Shown: piece by piece, positions 7,606 to 16,728 of the stretch
Layout of the letters: each line of letters opens with the position of its first letter
Numbering within the stretch: the stretch's first letter is position 1
Assembly (NCBI RefSeq): GCF_947493425.1
Contig: NZ_CANLRP010000009.1
Span: 1-64,000 of the forward strand
DNA from: an uncultured Microscilla sp.
GTDB taxonomy: Bacteria > Bacteroidota > Bacteroidia > Cytophagales > Microscillaceae
DNA length: 64,000 bases
Direction of reading: 5' to 3'
Notes under the pieces: generated by a model
Told to the model about the DNA's origin: nothing
Database searches by the model: none
Seen by the model: the letters and a program-made list of their open reading frames with translations, nothing else
Program-made: the position numbers and the translations under genes

Positions 7606-9003
7606 CTATTTTTTTATACTGCCAATCATATTTTGAGGTACTACCCACTCGTCAAACTGTTCGCTGGTGAGTAAACCAAGTGCTATAGCGGCTTCACGTA
7701 AAGTACTATTTTCATTGTATGCTTTTTTGGCAATCTTAGCCGCATTTTCGTAGCCTATGTGGGTATTAAGCGCCGTCACCAACATGAGAGAGTTTTCAAG
7801 GTTTTCTTTGATCATTTGGTGATTTGGCTCAATGCCTACAGCACAATTTCTGTCAAACGAGTCACAAGCATCGCCTAAAATACGTGCAGAGTGTAACAAG
7901 TTAAAAATCATCATAGGTTTGAAAACATTCAACTCAAACTGACCAGTAGCGCCACCTACCGACACTGCCACATCATTGCCCATTACCTGAGCACACACCA
8001 TAGTCAAAGCCTCACACTGAGTAGGATTTACTTTGCCAGGCATAATAGATGAACCAGGCTCGTTTGCTGGAATAATGATTTCACCAATGCCACAACGAGG
8101 TCCAGAGCTAAGCATACGAATGTCATTACCTATCTTCATCAAACTTACTGCCAACTGCTTCAGTGCGCCAGAAGTCTCCACCATAGCGTCGTGTGCTGCT
8201 AAAGCCTCAAATTTATTAGGAGCAGTTTGAAAAGGCAGGTTAGTAAGTGCGGCAATTTTTTGAGCTACTTTTTCGGCATAACCTTCAGGAGTGTTCAAAC
8301 CTGTACCTACTGCAGTACCACCCAAAGCCAGGTAGCTCATGTGGTCTAAGGTGTTTTTAATTGCCTTGATTGCAAAGTCAAGTTGAGCTACATACCCCGA
8401 AAACTCTTGCCCTAAGGTAAGTGGGGTAGCATCCATAAAGTGAGTACGGCCAATTTTCACCACATCTTTAAAAGCATTGGCTTTTTGTTGAAGGGTATTA
8501 CGCAACTGCTGAATTTTAGGTAAAGTATGACGTTCTACCATCTTGTAAGCAGCAATGTGCATGGCTGTAGGAAAGGTATCATTAGATGACTGTGATTTGT
8601 TTACATCATCATTGGGATGAATAAACTTGTCGTTGTCACTAAGTTTCCCTCCTTTGAGCACGTGAGCGCGGTTTGCTACTACCTCGTTTACGTTCATGTT
8701 CGACTGGGTTCCAGAGCCAGTTTGCCATACAACCAATGGAAACTGGTCATCTAAATCTCCATTAGAAATTTCGTCACAAACTTTGGCTATGTATTGAGCT
8801 TTTTCTTCTGGCAATACTCCCAGCTCGGCATTAGTCAAAGCTGCCGCTTTTTTTAATACAGCAAAAGCCCTGATCACTTCCAAAGGCATTTGGTTGTCGC
8901 CAATGGCAAAGTTTTCACGAGAACGTTGGGTTTGAGCACCCCAGTATTTATCGGCAGGTACTTTTACCTCGCCCATTGTATCTTTTTCTATGCGATATTC
9001 CAT
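7606..9003 (-). CDS. fumC: Fumarate hydratase class II
   Basis: TCA-cycle enzyme that hydrates fumarate to L-malate in the cytoplasm; homotetrameric and iron-free in its family. The 465-residue product has the class II start ([27 protein letters not shown] split over the first 30 residues), the [14 protein letters not shown] block and the lyase-superfamily signature [11 protein letters not shown] near residue 315. It is full length for the family. The ATG at 9003 is preferred, because extending to 9009 would need a TTG codon. It stands alone, with its own upstream gap of about 260 bp, and is not part of a TCA cluster. Confidence 0.97.
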   Translation of the reverse strand: MEYRIEKDTMGEVKVPADKYWGAQTQRSRENFAIGDNQMPLEVIRAFAVLKKAAALTNAELGVLPEEKAQYIAKVCDEISNGDLDDQFPLVVWQTGSGTQSNMNVNEVVANRAHVLKGGKLSDNDKFIHPNDDVNKSQSSNDTFPTAMHIAAYKMVERHTLPKIQQLRNTLQQKANAFKDVVKIGRTHFMDATPLTLGQEFSGYVAQLDFAIKAIKNTLDHMSYLALGGTAVGTGLNTPEGYAEKVAQKIAALTNLPFQTAPNKFEALAAHDAMVETSGALKQLAVSLMKIGNDIRMLSSGPRCGIGEIIIPANEPGSSIMPGKVNPTQCEALTMVCAQVMGNDVAVSVGGATGQFELNVFKPMMIFNLLHSARILGDACDSFDRNCAVGIEPNHQMIKENLENSLMLVTALNTHIGYENAAKIAKKAYNENSTLREAAIALGLLTSEQFDEWVVPQNMIGSIKK

Positions 9004-9210
9004 GAACAAAAACTGTGTTGTAGTTTCTTTATCAATAATTTATTTTCTTGAACAAAATTAAAATATTTTAGAGTATAAGCATTGAAGGTAAAGGGGAAAG
9101 TTGTCGAAAGTTTGAAAAGAGCAGTACTTCTAGATTGATCAAGCCAAAAAATGGAGTTGATTGATTAATAATAACCAAGTGTAGGAGAGTAATAGTGGGG
9201 AAGAGGTAAT

Positions 9211-9239
9211 AAAAAAAGGTTGGCTTGATAGCCAACCTT
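9211..9239 (-). terminator. Terminator of the rimP-nusA-infB operon
   Basis: Inverted repeat AAGGTTGGCT (9216-9225) / complement (9230-9239) with loop TGAT. On the plus strand it is preceded by an A-run, which becomes the U-tract for the minus-strand transcript. It lies about 30 bp after the infB stop. Confidence 0.85.
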
Positions 9240-9267
9240 CGAATTTATATCTATGTCAAAACAGACA

Positions 9268-12200
9268 CTATTTAAGTGTACGCTTGATTTCACGTTGTTC
9301 AAAGCTTTCAATAATATCTCCTACAAGAATATCATTAAAGTTTTTAACGCTCAAACCACACTCGTAGCCTGCTCTTACTTCTTGAACATCGTCTTTGAAT
9401 CGTTTCAGAGAACCTAACTCACCTTCATATTTCACTATTTGGTCGCGAATCAGGCGAATCTTGTTATTTCTCTTCACATACCCATCCAATACATAACAAC
9501 CAGCAATGGTACCCACTTTTGAGATTTTGAATGTTTCGCGTATTTCTACGTTACCTACAATCACTTCTTCAAACTTAGGTGCCAACATACCTACCATCGC
9601 GTCTTTTACATCATTGATGGCATTGTATATAATAGAGTAAAGTTTTATCTGAACTCCTTCTTGCTCAGCCAATCGTTTGGCAGTATTAAATGGTCTTACC
9701 TGGAATCCAATGATAATTGCCTCAGAAGCAATGGCAAGTTGTACATCTGCCTCTGAAATACCCCCTACTGCTTTGTGAATCACCCTTACAGCAATTTCTT
9801 CAGTAGATAGCTTCAACAATGAATCTGACAAGGCTTCTACCGAACCATCCACATCACCTTTTACAATGATCTTCAACTCCTGGAAGTTTCCAAGAGCAAT
9901 TTCTCGTCCGATATCTTCCAGTGTTTTTCCACGAGTAGCCCTTACTTTTTGAGCACGTTGAATTTGCTCACGTTTGTTGGCTATTTCACGTGCTTCCCGC
10001 TCATTTTCCATTACTTTGAGCAAGTCACCCGACTGTGGTGCTCCATTTAATCCTAACACCTGTACAGGTGTAGAGGGACCTACTTTTTGTAGACGTCGTC
10101 CTAGATGATCCGTCATTGCTTTTACTCTACCGTGGTGAGATCCAGCCAAGATAACATCTCCAACTTCCATTGTTCCCGCTTGTACAAGTACCGTGGTCAC
10201 ATATCCTTTCCCTTTATCCAGAGAAGCTTCCACTACAGTACCAGAAGCATTCTTATCTGGGTTAGCCGTTAGTTCAAGTAGTTCAGCTTCCAGCAACACT
10301 TTTTCAAGTAATTCAGGAATGCCTGCACCTGTTTTTGCTGATATTTCCTGATCTTGGAATTTACCACCCCAAGATTCAACCAATACCCCTTGTGAAGACA
10401 ATTCTTCACGAATTTTATCAGGGTTAGCTGTTTCTTTATCTACCTTGTTAATGGCAATTACAATAGGTACATCAGCGTTTTTGGCGTGATTGATTGCTTC
10501 CTTAGTTTGAGGCATCACCCGATCATCCGCTGCTACTACCAATATAACTACATCAGTCAGTTTGGCTCCCCTTGCTCTCATCGCTGTAAAAGCTTCGTGA
10601 CCAGGAGTATCAAGGAAGGCAATGCGTTTGCCACCGTCAGTTACTACATCGTAAGCACCAATGTGTTGAGTAATACCTCCCGACTCAGAGTCGGTTACGT
10701 TACTGCTTCTGATATAGTCAAGCAAAGAGGTTTTACCGTGGTCTACGTGTCCCATAATGGTCACAATAGGTGCTCTTTCTGTGAGGTCTTCAACACGGTC
10801 AGGAGTTTCCTCCTCTTCCATCTTCACATCTTCCTCAGTACTGATGAAGTCTACATCATCATAATCAAACTCAAGAGCTATAAATTTAATAGCCTCTGCA
10901 TCAAGACGTTGGTTAATAGATACAAACATCCCCAGATTCAAACAAGTAGAAATTACCTCATTTACAGATACATCCATCAAAGATGCCATATCATTGGCTG
11001 AGATAAACTCTGTTACCTTTAAGATTTTTGTTGTCTCTTCTTCTTGTCCTTCTGCTTCTTTACGTTTGGCTCGTTTTTGAGCTTTTATCTTACTTCGTGT
11101 ACTACCACTTGATCCTGTACCAGACCCTTGCACTTGCGCCATTGTCGCTTTTAAGCGATCGCGTATTTGTTTTGCAGAAATTTCTGTTTTTTGAGGGTCA
11201 TTGTTTCCTTTACCCTTATTTCTTCTGTCTTTTCTATTTCGGGACTGATTGTTCGAGTTTCGGTTACCACCACCTTGGTTGCGGTTTTGGTTTTGGTTGC
11301 CACCACCTTGGTTACGGTTTTGGTTATTACCACCCTGACGATTGCCACCACCTTGATTACGGTTTTGGTTATTGCCACCCTGACGATTACCACCACCTTG
11401 GTTGTTGTTTGTGCCTCCTTGTTTGTTACCGTCAGAAGAGTTTTGCCCAACCTTTCGGTTTCTGACAAGTTTTTTCTTTTTCTTCTTTCTTTTCTCGTCA
11501 GAAGATGCAACAGGCTTACCTTTTTTCTTTGGTTTTTCTACCGGAAGCTCAATCTTACCTTTAATAGTAAGTCCCGAAAGTTGTTCAGCTTTTGCTTTAA
11601 TTACCTCAACTTCAGGTTTCTTTTCTGTATCAGCTTTACCACTGGTGGTTGCCGATGACTCTTTTGCCTGGGTATTTTTTGCCGCAGGCTTTTCAACTTT
11701 TTCTTTGCTCTTATCCTTGTTTTTGTCCACAGGAGTTTTTTGAACGTTTGTAGAGGGTCTTTCCACTGCTTTTTCAGTTTGTGCCCTTGGTTTTTCTTCC
11801 TTGGGTTTGATGGGGTCTTTGGATTTCTGAATATTAGATGACACTGTTTTTTCTTCTGGGGCAGGTTTACCATCATTAGTAGCTTTTGCCTTATCAGAAG
11901 TATTTTTCTTATTAACTTCTTTGTTCGAAGTACCAGAGTTTTTTGGTTTATTTTTCTGGTTTGCTTTTCCTTTCTGCTGAGCGTTACTTTCTAAGTCTAT
12001 TTTTCCTTTTACAGTAAGTCCTGGAAGTTTAGACGGTGACTGTTTGTTGTCAGCGGTATTCGAGTTTTTTGTTTCTACAGTTTTTGGCGGAGTATTGGTT
12101 TTAGTTTTCCCTTCGTTGGGATTTGTTTCAACTTTTGTTTTCTTGTTTTCAGCACTAGCAGCGGTATCCGGGTTTTTAACTTTTTCCTTTTTGTTTTCTT

Positions 12201-12438
12201 GCTTGGCAGCTACATTTTCTTTTTTGCTAGATGTAGGTTTTTCCTCTATCAGGTTGTTGAGAGGCACATTAAACTCATTGGCCAAAATTTTCAATGCATC
12301 TACTGAAATTTTTGTACTTGGTTTAGGTTTAGTCTCTACCTTGACTCCTTTCGATATAAGAACCTCGGCAATGGTAGAAATGCCTACATTGAGTTTTTTT
12401 GCCGCCTGGCTTAGTTTTATGGTGTTTTTATCTGCCAT
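9268..12438 (-). CDS. infB: Translation initiation factor IF-2
   Basis: GTPase that brings initiator tRNA to the 30S subunit. The 1056-residue product is long because of an extended N-terminal half. It begins with an IF2-N domain (IKLSQAAKKLNVGISTIAEVL), then a long Lys/Glu/Pro/Thr-rich linker, then an asparagine/glycine repeat tract (about 333-404). The conserved core follows: G1 motif GHVDHGKTS near 565, DTPGHEAF, NKVD, then domains II-IV up to SFEQREIKRTLK. It is the last gene of the classical rimP-nusA-infB operon, 62 bp downstream of nusA, with a terminator behind it. The linker and repeat tract are unlikely to be catalytic; length variation there is normal in IF-2. Confidence 0.97.
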   Translation of the reverse strand: MADKNTIKLSQAAKKLNVGISTIAEVLISKGVKVETKPKPSTKISVDALKILANEFNVPLNNLIEEKPTSSKKENVAAKQENKKEKVKNPDTAASAENKKTKVETNPNEGKTKTNTPPKTVETKNSNTADNKQSPSKLPGLTVKGKIDLESNAQQKGKANQKNKPKNSGTSNKEVNKKNTSDKAKATNDGKPAPEEKTVSSNIQKSKDPIKPKEEKPRAQTEKAVERPSTNVQKTPVDKNKDKSKEKVEKPAAKNTQAKESSATTSGKADTEKKPEVEVIKAKAEQLSGLTIKGKIELPVEKPKKKGKPVASSDEKRKKKKKKLVRNRKVGQNSSDGNKQGGTNNNQGGGNRQGGNNQNRNQGGGNRQGGNNQNRNQGGGNQNQNRNQGGGNRNSNNQSRNRKDRRNKGKGNNDPQKTEISAKQIRDRLKATMAQVQGSGTGSSGSTRSKIKAQKRAKRKEAEGQEEETTKILKVTEFISANDMASLMDVSVNEVISTCLNLGMFVSINQRLDAEAIKFIALEFDYDDVDFISTEEDVKMEEEETPDRVEDLTERAPIVTIMGHVDHGKTSLLDYIRSSNVTDSESGGITQHIGAYDVVTDGGKRIAFLDTPGHEAFTAMRARGAKLTDVVILVVAADDRVMPQTKEAINHAKNADVPIVIAINKVDKETANPDKIREELSSQGVLVESWGGKFQDQEISAKTGAGIPELLEKVLLEAELLELTANPDKNASGTVVEASLDKGKGYVTTVLVQAGTMEVGDVILAGSHHGRVKAMTDHLGRRLQKVGPSTPVQVLGLNGAPQSGDLLKVMENEREAREIANKREQIQRAQKVRATRGKTLEDIGREIALGNFQELKIIVKGDVDGSVEALSDSLLKLSTEEIAVRVIHKAVGGISEADVQLAIASEAIIIGFQVRPFNTAKRLAEQEGVQIKLYSIIYNAINDVKDAMVGMLAPKFEEVIVGNVEIRETFKISKVGTIAGCYVLDGYVKRNNKIRLIRDQIVKYEGELGSLKRFKDDVQEVRAGYECGLSVKNFNDILVGDIIESFEQREIKRTLK
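11225..11440 (-). repeat. Asn/Gln/Gly/Arg repeat tract inside infB
   Basis: About 70 codons of near-tandem units built on the pattern GGGNRQGGNNQNRNQ, with shorter variants GGGNQNQNRNQ and GGGNRNSNNQSRN. The DNA units are about 33-45 bp and very similar, so they probably grew by slippage or unequal recombination. The coded segment resembles a disordered RGG-like RNA-binding region and sits between the basic KKKKKLVRNRK stretch and the conserved core. Confidence 0.85.
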
Positions 12439-12500
12439 CTAATACTTTTTTGTGTCTAATGCGTCTGTCTGTGTTAAACTTGGACCCTTCTGATAAATAT

Positions 12501-13772
12501 TTACTCTTGTTCTTCTTCTTCTTCAAACTCTCGTTTTAGAAGAGCAAGCAAATAATCTACAGTTTCTTCTTCTAGTTCGCTTCTGTTAATCAGGAGTTCT
12601 CTACCAACATTTAGGACACTTTTGGCGGTTTCCATACCCAAACGACGAAGTTCATCTCTTATCCAAGGTTCTATTTCTTCATCGTCAAATTCAGAAAGCT
12701 CTATGTCTTCCTCAATTTCATACTCGTCCATATCACGGTATACATCAATCTCCATTCCTACCAGTTTACTGGCAAGTTTGATGTTATGCCCTCCTTTTCC
12801 AATGGCAAGTGATACTTGGTCTGGTTTTAAAAACACAGATACTCTGCCATCATCTTCCATTTTAATGCTAGTGATTTTTGCGGGACTCAACGCACGAGTG
12901 ATGTACAAATCTAAATTGTCGGTATAGTTTATTACATCAATGTTTTCGTTGTTTAGTTCACGAACAATACTATGGATTCGCGAACCTTTCATTCCAACAC
13001 AAGCACCTACAGGATCTATGCGATCATCATAAGACTCTACTGCAACTTTTGCTCTTTCACCTGGTTGTCTTACTACTTTTTTAATAGTAATCAAGCCATC
13101 ATACACTTCTGGTATTTCGCTTTCAAAAAGCCTTTCCAGGAAAATTGGAGATGTACGGGATAGGATAATCTTTGGGTTACCATTGATCATATCTACCCTA
13201 TGTACTACAGCTTTTGACATTTCGCCCTTACGGTATCTGTCTTTAGGTATCAGCTCGTTCTTAGGAAGCGAAAGCTCATTACCCTCAGAGTCAAGCAGTA
13301 ATAATTCTCTGCTCAAAATCTGATGTACCTCAGTTACCACAATCTCATCCGTCATGTCTTTATATTTCAGATATAGATTCTCTTTTTCTACATCTTTGAT
13401 TTTCTGAATGAGCGTTTGCCTTGCTGTCAAAATTGCGCGTCGGCCAAAATCGCTTAGATAAACCGTCTGAGGAAATTCATCCCCAATGTCTTCTTCCGCA
13501 ATTTCAGGGTCTATTTTTTTTGCTTCTGACAGGGTTACTTTGTCTAGTTCGTGGGCTTCTGGAGAATCATCTTCTACAATAATTCGGTTTCGATACATTT
13601 CCAAATCACCATCTTCTATGTTAACTATCACATCGAAGTTTTCATCAGAGGTGTATTTTTTCCGAATCATTGTTCTGAACACTTCTTCCAGAACTTGTTC
13701 CATCAAGACCTTGTCAATGTTTTTTGCCCGAGCGAATTCTGCAAACGAACTAATGATTTCTTGCTTGTCCAA
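12501..13772 (-). CDS. nusA: Transcription termination/antitermination factor NusA (TTG start)
   Basis: RNA polymerase accessory factor acting in pausing, termination and antitermination. The 423-residue product contains the NusA N-terminal domain (ISSFAEFARAKNIDKVLMEQ), an S1 domain (about 135-205) and two KH domains with the conserved VGACVGMKGSRIHSIVREL and KPDQVSLAIGKGGHNI. A highly acidic tail ends EEEEEQE. The start codon is TTG at 13772. An in-frame TAA lies only four codons upstream, and the next ATG would remove 23 conserved residues, so TTG is well supported. It lies between rimP and infB, as in most bacteria. Confidence 0.96.
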   Translation of the reverse strand: MDKQEIISSFAEFARAKNIDKVLMEQVLEEVFRTMIRKKYTSDENFDVIVNIEDGDLEMYRNRIIVEDDSPEAHELDKVTLSEAKKIDPEIAEEDIGDEFPQTVYLSDFGRRAILTARQTLIQKIKDVEKENLYLKYKDMTDEIVVTEVHQILSRELLLLDSEGNELSLPKNELIPKDRYRKGEMSKAVVHRVDMINGNPKIILSRTSPIFLERLFESEIPEVYDGLITIKKVVRQPGERAKVAVESYDDRIDPVGACVGMKGSRIHSIVRELNNENIDVINYTDNLDLYITRALSPAKITSIKMEDDGRVSVFLKPDQVSLAIGKGGHNIKLASKLVGMEIDVYRDMDEYEIEEDIELSEFDDEEIEPWIRDELRRLGMETAKSVLNVGRELLINRSELEEETVDYLLALLKREFEEEEEQE

Positions 13773-13821
13773 TTTGTATATCTTTTAATAAAAGTCTAAT
13801 CTGTAAAATAAACTCAATCAA

Positions 13822-14280
13822 TCAACCAAACGAAATCATCACTTTGGTTTTCACTATCTGATCAAAAGGAATTTCTTCCTTTTCAGGAATTATTTTACCC
13901 TTTTTTTCAGGTTGTATTACAATGAGTTTGTCTTCAACTTTTTCTAAAACTCCTGTTTTATTGCCACTTTCATTTAGCGATACTTTCACTTTTCGCCCAA
14001 TGTTTTTTATATATTGCCTTTGGTTTTTTAGAGGCAAGTCTACTCCTGGAGATGAAACCTCCAGTGTATATGCACCTTCTATCAGGTTTTCTTCTTCTAT
14101 GTATTTACCAAGCCATCGGCTTAGTGTGGCACACCTGTCTATAGAAACGCCTTGATCACCATCAATCAATACTGTGAGTTTGGCTTTGGGCTTTTGATTT
14201 TTTAATATCACATCAATTAAAAAATACTCAGGCTCAAGGTGTTCTTTAATAAGTGTTGTTAGTTTTTCTTCTTGATTCAT
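13822..14280 (-). CDS. rimP: Ribosome maturation factor RimP
   Basis: 30S maturation factor of 152 residues, standard for the family. It shows the N-terminal alpha/beta domain with EVSSPGVDLPLKNQRQY (the conserved EVSSPGLxRPL motif) and the C-terminal SH3-like barrel (GNKTGVLEKVEDKLIVI, then IPFDQIVKTKVMISFG). First gene of the rimP-nusA-infB operon; nusA starts 49 bp after its stop. A terminator-like hairpin sits in its 5' leader (see 14323-14348). Confidence 0.93.
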   Translation of the reverse strand: MNQEEKLTTLIKEHLEPEYFLIDVILKNQKPKAKLTVLIDGDQGVSIDRCATLSRWLGKYIEEENLIEGAYTLEVSSPGVDLPLKNQRQYIKNIGRKVKVSLNESGNKTGVLEKVEDKLIVIQPEKKGKIIPEKEEIPFDQIVKTKVMISFG

Positions 14281-14322
14281 TTAGTTATTGTGAACTCAAA
14301 AACTTTGAAAACCCTTAAAATG

Positions 14323-14348
14323 AAAAAAAGGGCATGAAGCCCTTTTTT
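14323..14348 (-). terminator. Terminator-like hairpin in the rimP leader (possible attenuator)
   Basis: Stem AAAAAAAGGGC (14323-14333) with complement at 14339-14348 and a 5-base loop, with T-runs on both strands. It lies 43 bp upstream of the rimP ATG. There is too little room between it and rimP for a full promoter, so transcripts entering the operon probably cross it. No oppositely oriented gene ends here. Confidence 0.6.
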
Positions 14349-14693
14349 TATATTTTGAGTAAGATTGCAAACCTAAAAGTTAAAAACTTTATTTGCAAAC
14401 TTTGTTATGTACAAAATAATATATTACAAGGACTTCTTCATAATATCACTTCAGTAATTGAGAGTATAAGCTTTTAAAAACTTTTCTTTGAGTCACAAAA
14501 ATAGAGTATTTTAGGTTGCCATACAAATTTAATTTTTACTTTATTTAAATTAAGTCTTGAATTAGAGCCCATTAAACTATTTTGTAGCCCCAAAAGCAAG
14601 ATGCCTGTTTGCTATGACCATAGACAAAAGGGCAATGATGAAGGTCTGATTATTATTTACTTTGATGACTTTTGGAATAACTTTTTATTAACA

Positions 14694-14722
14694 TTGCAAA
14701 AATTGAATTATTTCTAAATTTG
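14694..14722 (+). promoter_or_regulatory. Candidate cysS promoter
   Basis: TTG at 14694-14696, an 18-base spacer and TAAATTTG at 14715-14722 fit the Bacteroidota housekeeping sigma consensus (TTG, 17-23 bp, TAnnTTTG). Transcription would start near 14729, about 100 bp before the cysS ATG. Confidence 0.45.
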
Positions 14723-14830
14723 TTGCCCAATGTTTTATTCACAAATCAAAAAATATCATTGGGTTTTGAGTCACAAAAAAGGTGTCAAAATAATTAGTCA
14801 AATCATAACATTGTATATAACACTATTGGT

Positions 14831-16537
14831 ATGAGTAGAGATAACCAGAAACAAGCATTTATTCCACCATTAAAAATTCAGAATACACTTACTAACACCA
14901 AAGAGGTTTTCGAGCCTTTAAATCCTCCCTTTGTAGGAATGTATGTTTGTGGTCCTACTGTATATAATAATCCACACATAGGCAACGCCCGCCCCGCAGT
15001 GTTTTTTGATGTGTTATCCCGTTATCTTACGTATCTTGGCTATAAAGTGCGTTATGTACGCAACATTACTGATGTAGGGCATTTGACAGGTAGCGAAAAC
15101 GATGGAGAAGATAGAATCTCAAAGCAAGCCAAGCTTGAGCAGCTTGAGCCTATGGAGATAGTAAACATATATACCAACAAATACCTGGAGTTGATGGATG
15201 CCCTTAATGTAAAGCGCCCTAGTATTTCTCCAACAGCTACCGGACATATTGTAGAACAAATAGATACTGTGCAAAAAATACTGGATGCAGGGCTGGCTTA
15301 TGAGTCTGAGGGTTCAGTATATTTTGATGTGAAAAAATACAATGAGCATCATAATTATGGAGAACTTTCGGGCAGGGTAATAGATGAGTTGTTGGTAAAT
15401 ACGAGAGAAAACCTAGAGGGGCAAAGTGAGAAAAAGAACCCAATGGATTTTGCTATCTGGAAAAAAGCTTCTCCTGAACATTTGATGCGTTGGAACTCGC
15501 CTTGGGGCGAAGGTTTTCCTGGGTGGCATCTAGAGTGCAGTGTAATGAGCACAAAGTATCTGGGCGAACAGTTTGACATTCATGGGGGAGGAATGGATTT
15601 GATGTTTCCTCATCATGAATGTGAAATAGCTCAGGCAAAAGCCGCTAATGGTGGCAAAACTCCTGTAAAGTACTGGATGCATAATAATATGTTAACTATT
15701 GATGGAGTAAAAATGAGTAAGTCGCCCAGAGTGAAGTGGAGCGAAGAAGCATTGACTAACTTAAAGACTGGGGGGCTTCCTGATGATTTAGTAGCCAAGA
15801 TAAAGGACTTGAACCAACCTCAAAAAGATGAGTTTGATGAAAAACCTGAGAAGTATTTAGGGAAGGAGGCAAAATCGCATTTTAGACAAATACAAGAGCA
15901 GGCGCAAGAGTTTGTAAACTTCATTACAATAGAAGAGGTCTTTACTGGAGAGCACGAAATTTTGGCTCAGGCGTATTCTCCGATGACTATTCGCTTATTT
16001 ATTTTACAGGCGCACTACCGTAGTACCATTGACTTTTCGAACAAAGCCTTGTTGGATGCTCAAAAAGCCTATAAGAAGTTAATGAATAGTTTGCGAGTTC
16101 TTAAGTTGATGGAGTATCCTACAGAAGCAGGAACTCTTAATACAAAACTGGATCAGCAAATCAACGGATTTTGTGACAATGTATTGCGTAGTATGAATGA
16201 CGACATGAACACTGCAAAAGCATTGGCTCAAATATTTAATATCAATAAAAAAATCAACCATTTTTATACTAACCCACAAGACATAGCCACTATAGAGAAA
16301 GTAACATTTGACCGAATGAAGTCTTTCTTTATTACTTTTATTGTAGATGTGTTTGGGTTGTTAGAAGAGAAAACGAATAAACAAGAAGTGTTAATTCAGG
16401 GAATGCTGGACTTGTATAAAGATGCTAAAGAAAATAAAGACTATGATAAAGTAGATCAGATTAGGGCCACCTTCAAAGAAAGTGGCTTGCTGATCAAAGA
16501 CCTCAAAACTGGGGTGGATTGGGCTTATGAGGAATAA
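14831..16537 (+). CDS. cysS: Cysteinyl-tRNA synthetase with an insertion after KMSKS
   Basis: Class I synthetase that charges tRNA-Cys. The 568-residue product has the HIGH-type motif PHIGN near residue 48, the zinc-binding region with WHLECSVMS and HHECEIAQ, and KMSKS at about 294-298. In typical relatives KMSKS runs directly into a helix of the NFITIEE type. Here about 60 extra residues, rich in Lys, Glu, Asp and Gln, intervene (about 299-362). The sequence then resumes with FITIEEVFTGEH and AYSPMTIRLFILQAHYRST. The rest, including the helical tRNA-binding C-terminus, looks standard. Single gene followed by a strong terminator. Confidence 0.96.
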   Translation: MSRDNQKQAFIPPLKIQNTLTNTKEVFEPLNPPFVGMYVCGPTVYNNPHIGNARPAVFFDVLSRYLTYLGYKVRYVRNITDVGHLTGSENDGEDRISKQAKLEQLEPMEIVNIYTNKYLELMDALNVKRPSISPTATGHIVEQIDTVQKILDAGLAYESEGSVYFDVKKYNEHHNYGELSGRVIDELLVNTRENLEGQSEKKNPMDFAIWKKASPEHLMRWNSPWGEGFPGWHLECSVMSTKYLGEQFDIHGGGMDLMFPHHECEIAQAKAANGGKTPVKYWMHNNMLTIDGVKMSKSPRVKWSEEALTNLKTGGLPDDLVAKIKDLNQPQKDEFDEKPEKYLGKEAKSHFRQIQEQAQEFVNFITIEEVFTGEHEILAQAYSPMTIRLFILQAHYRSTIDFSNKALLDAQKAYKKLMNSLRVLKLMEYPTEAGTLNTKLDQQINGFCDNVLRSMNDDMNTAKALAQIFNINKKINHFYTNPQDIATIEKVTFDRMKSFFITFIVDVFGLLEEKTNKQEVLIQGMLDLYKDAKENKDYDKVDQIRATFKESGLLIKDLKTGVDWAYEE

Positions 16538-16587
16538 ATATTGAATCAGCATTTTTTGCTACTCATTTCTTTTAAAATACAAACATC

Positions 16588-16621
16588 AAAAAAAGTCAGG
16601 TGCATCCACCTGACTTTTTTT
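16588..16621 (+). terminator. Terminator of cysS
   Basis: 14-bp stem AAAAAAGTCAGGTG (16589-16602) and complement (16607-16620) with loop CATC, followed by a T-run. It lies 50 bp after the cysS stop. Confidence 0.9.
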
Positions 16622-16728
16622 GTGGGTAAATCTCCTTTATTGTAGGTGTTGTATCATTTCAAAGCCTCTTACGTTACACTTACAGAGTATCGTTTACCTC
16701 TTTGTGATTTTAAGTATAAAACAATAAG

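Larger units (their letters stand above)
14281..14830. other. 550-bp divergent promoter region of rimP and cysS
   Basis: AT-rich spacer between the divergent rimP operon and cysS. It holds a terminator-like hairpin near rimP (14323-14348) and a TTG/TAAATTTG promoter candidate for cysS (14694-14722). No coding frame of note and no recognisable structured RNA class is visible in the rest. Confidence 0.5.

Noticed and set aside
11028-12442. Several open frames of 90-163 codons on the plus strand opposite infB
   Set aside because: They mirror the low-complexity repeat and linker coding of infB and give Leu/Phe/Val-rich nonsense proteins; infB on the minus strand is certain.
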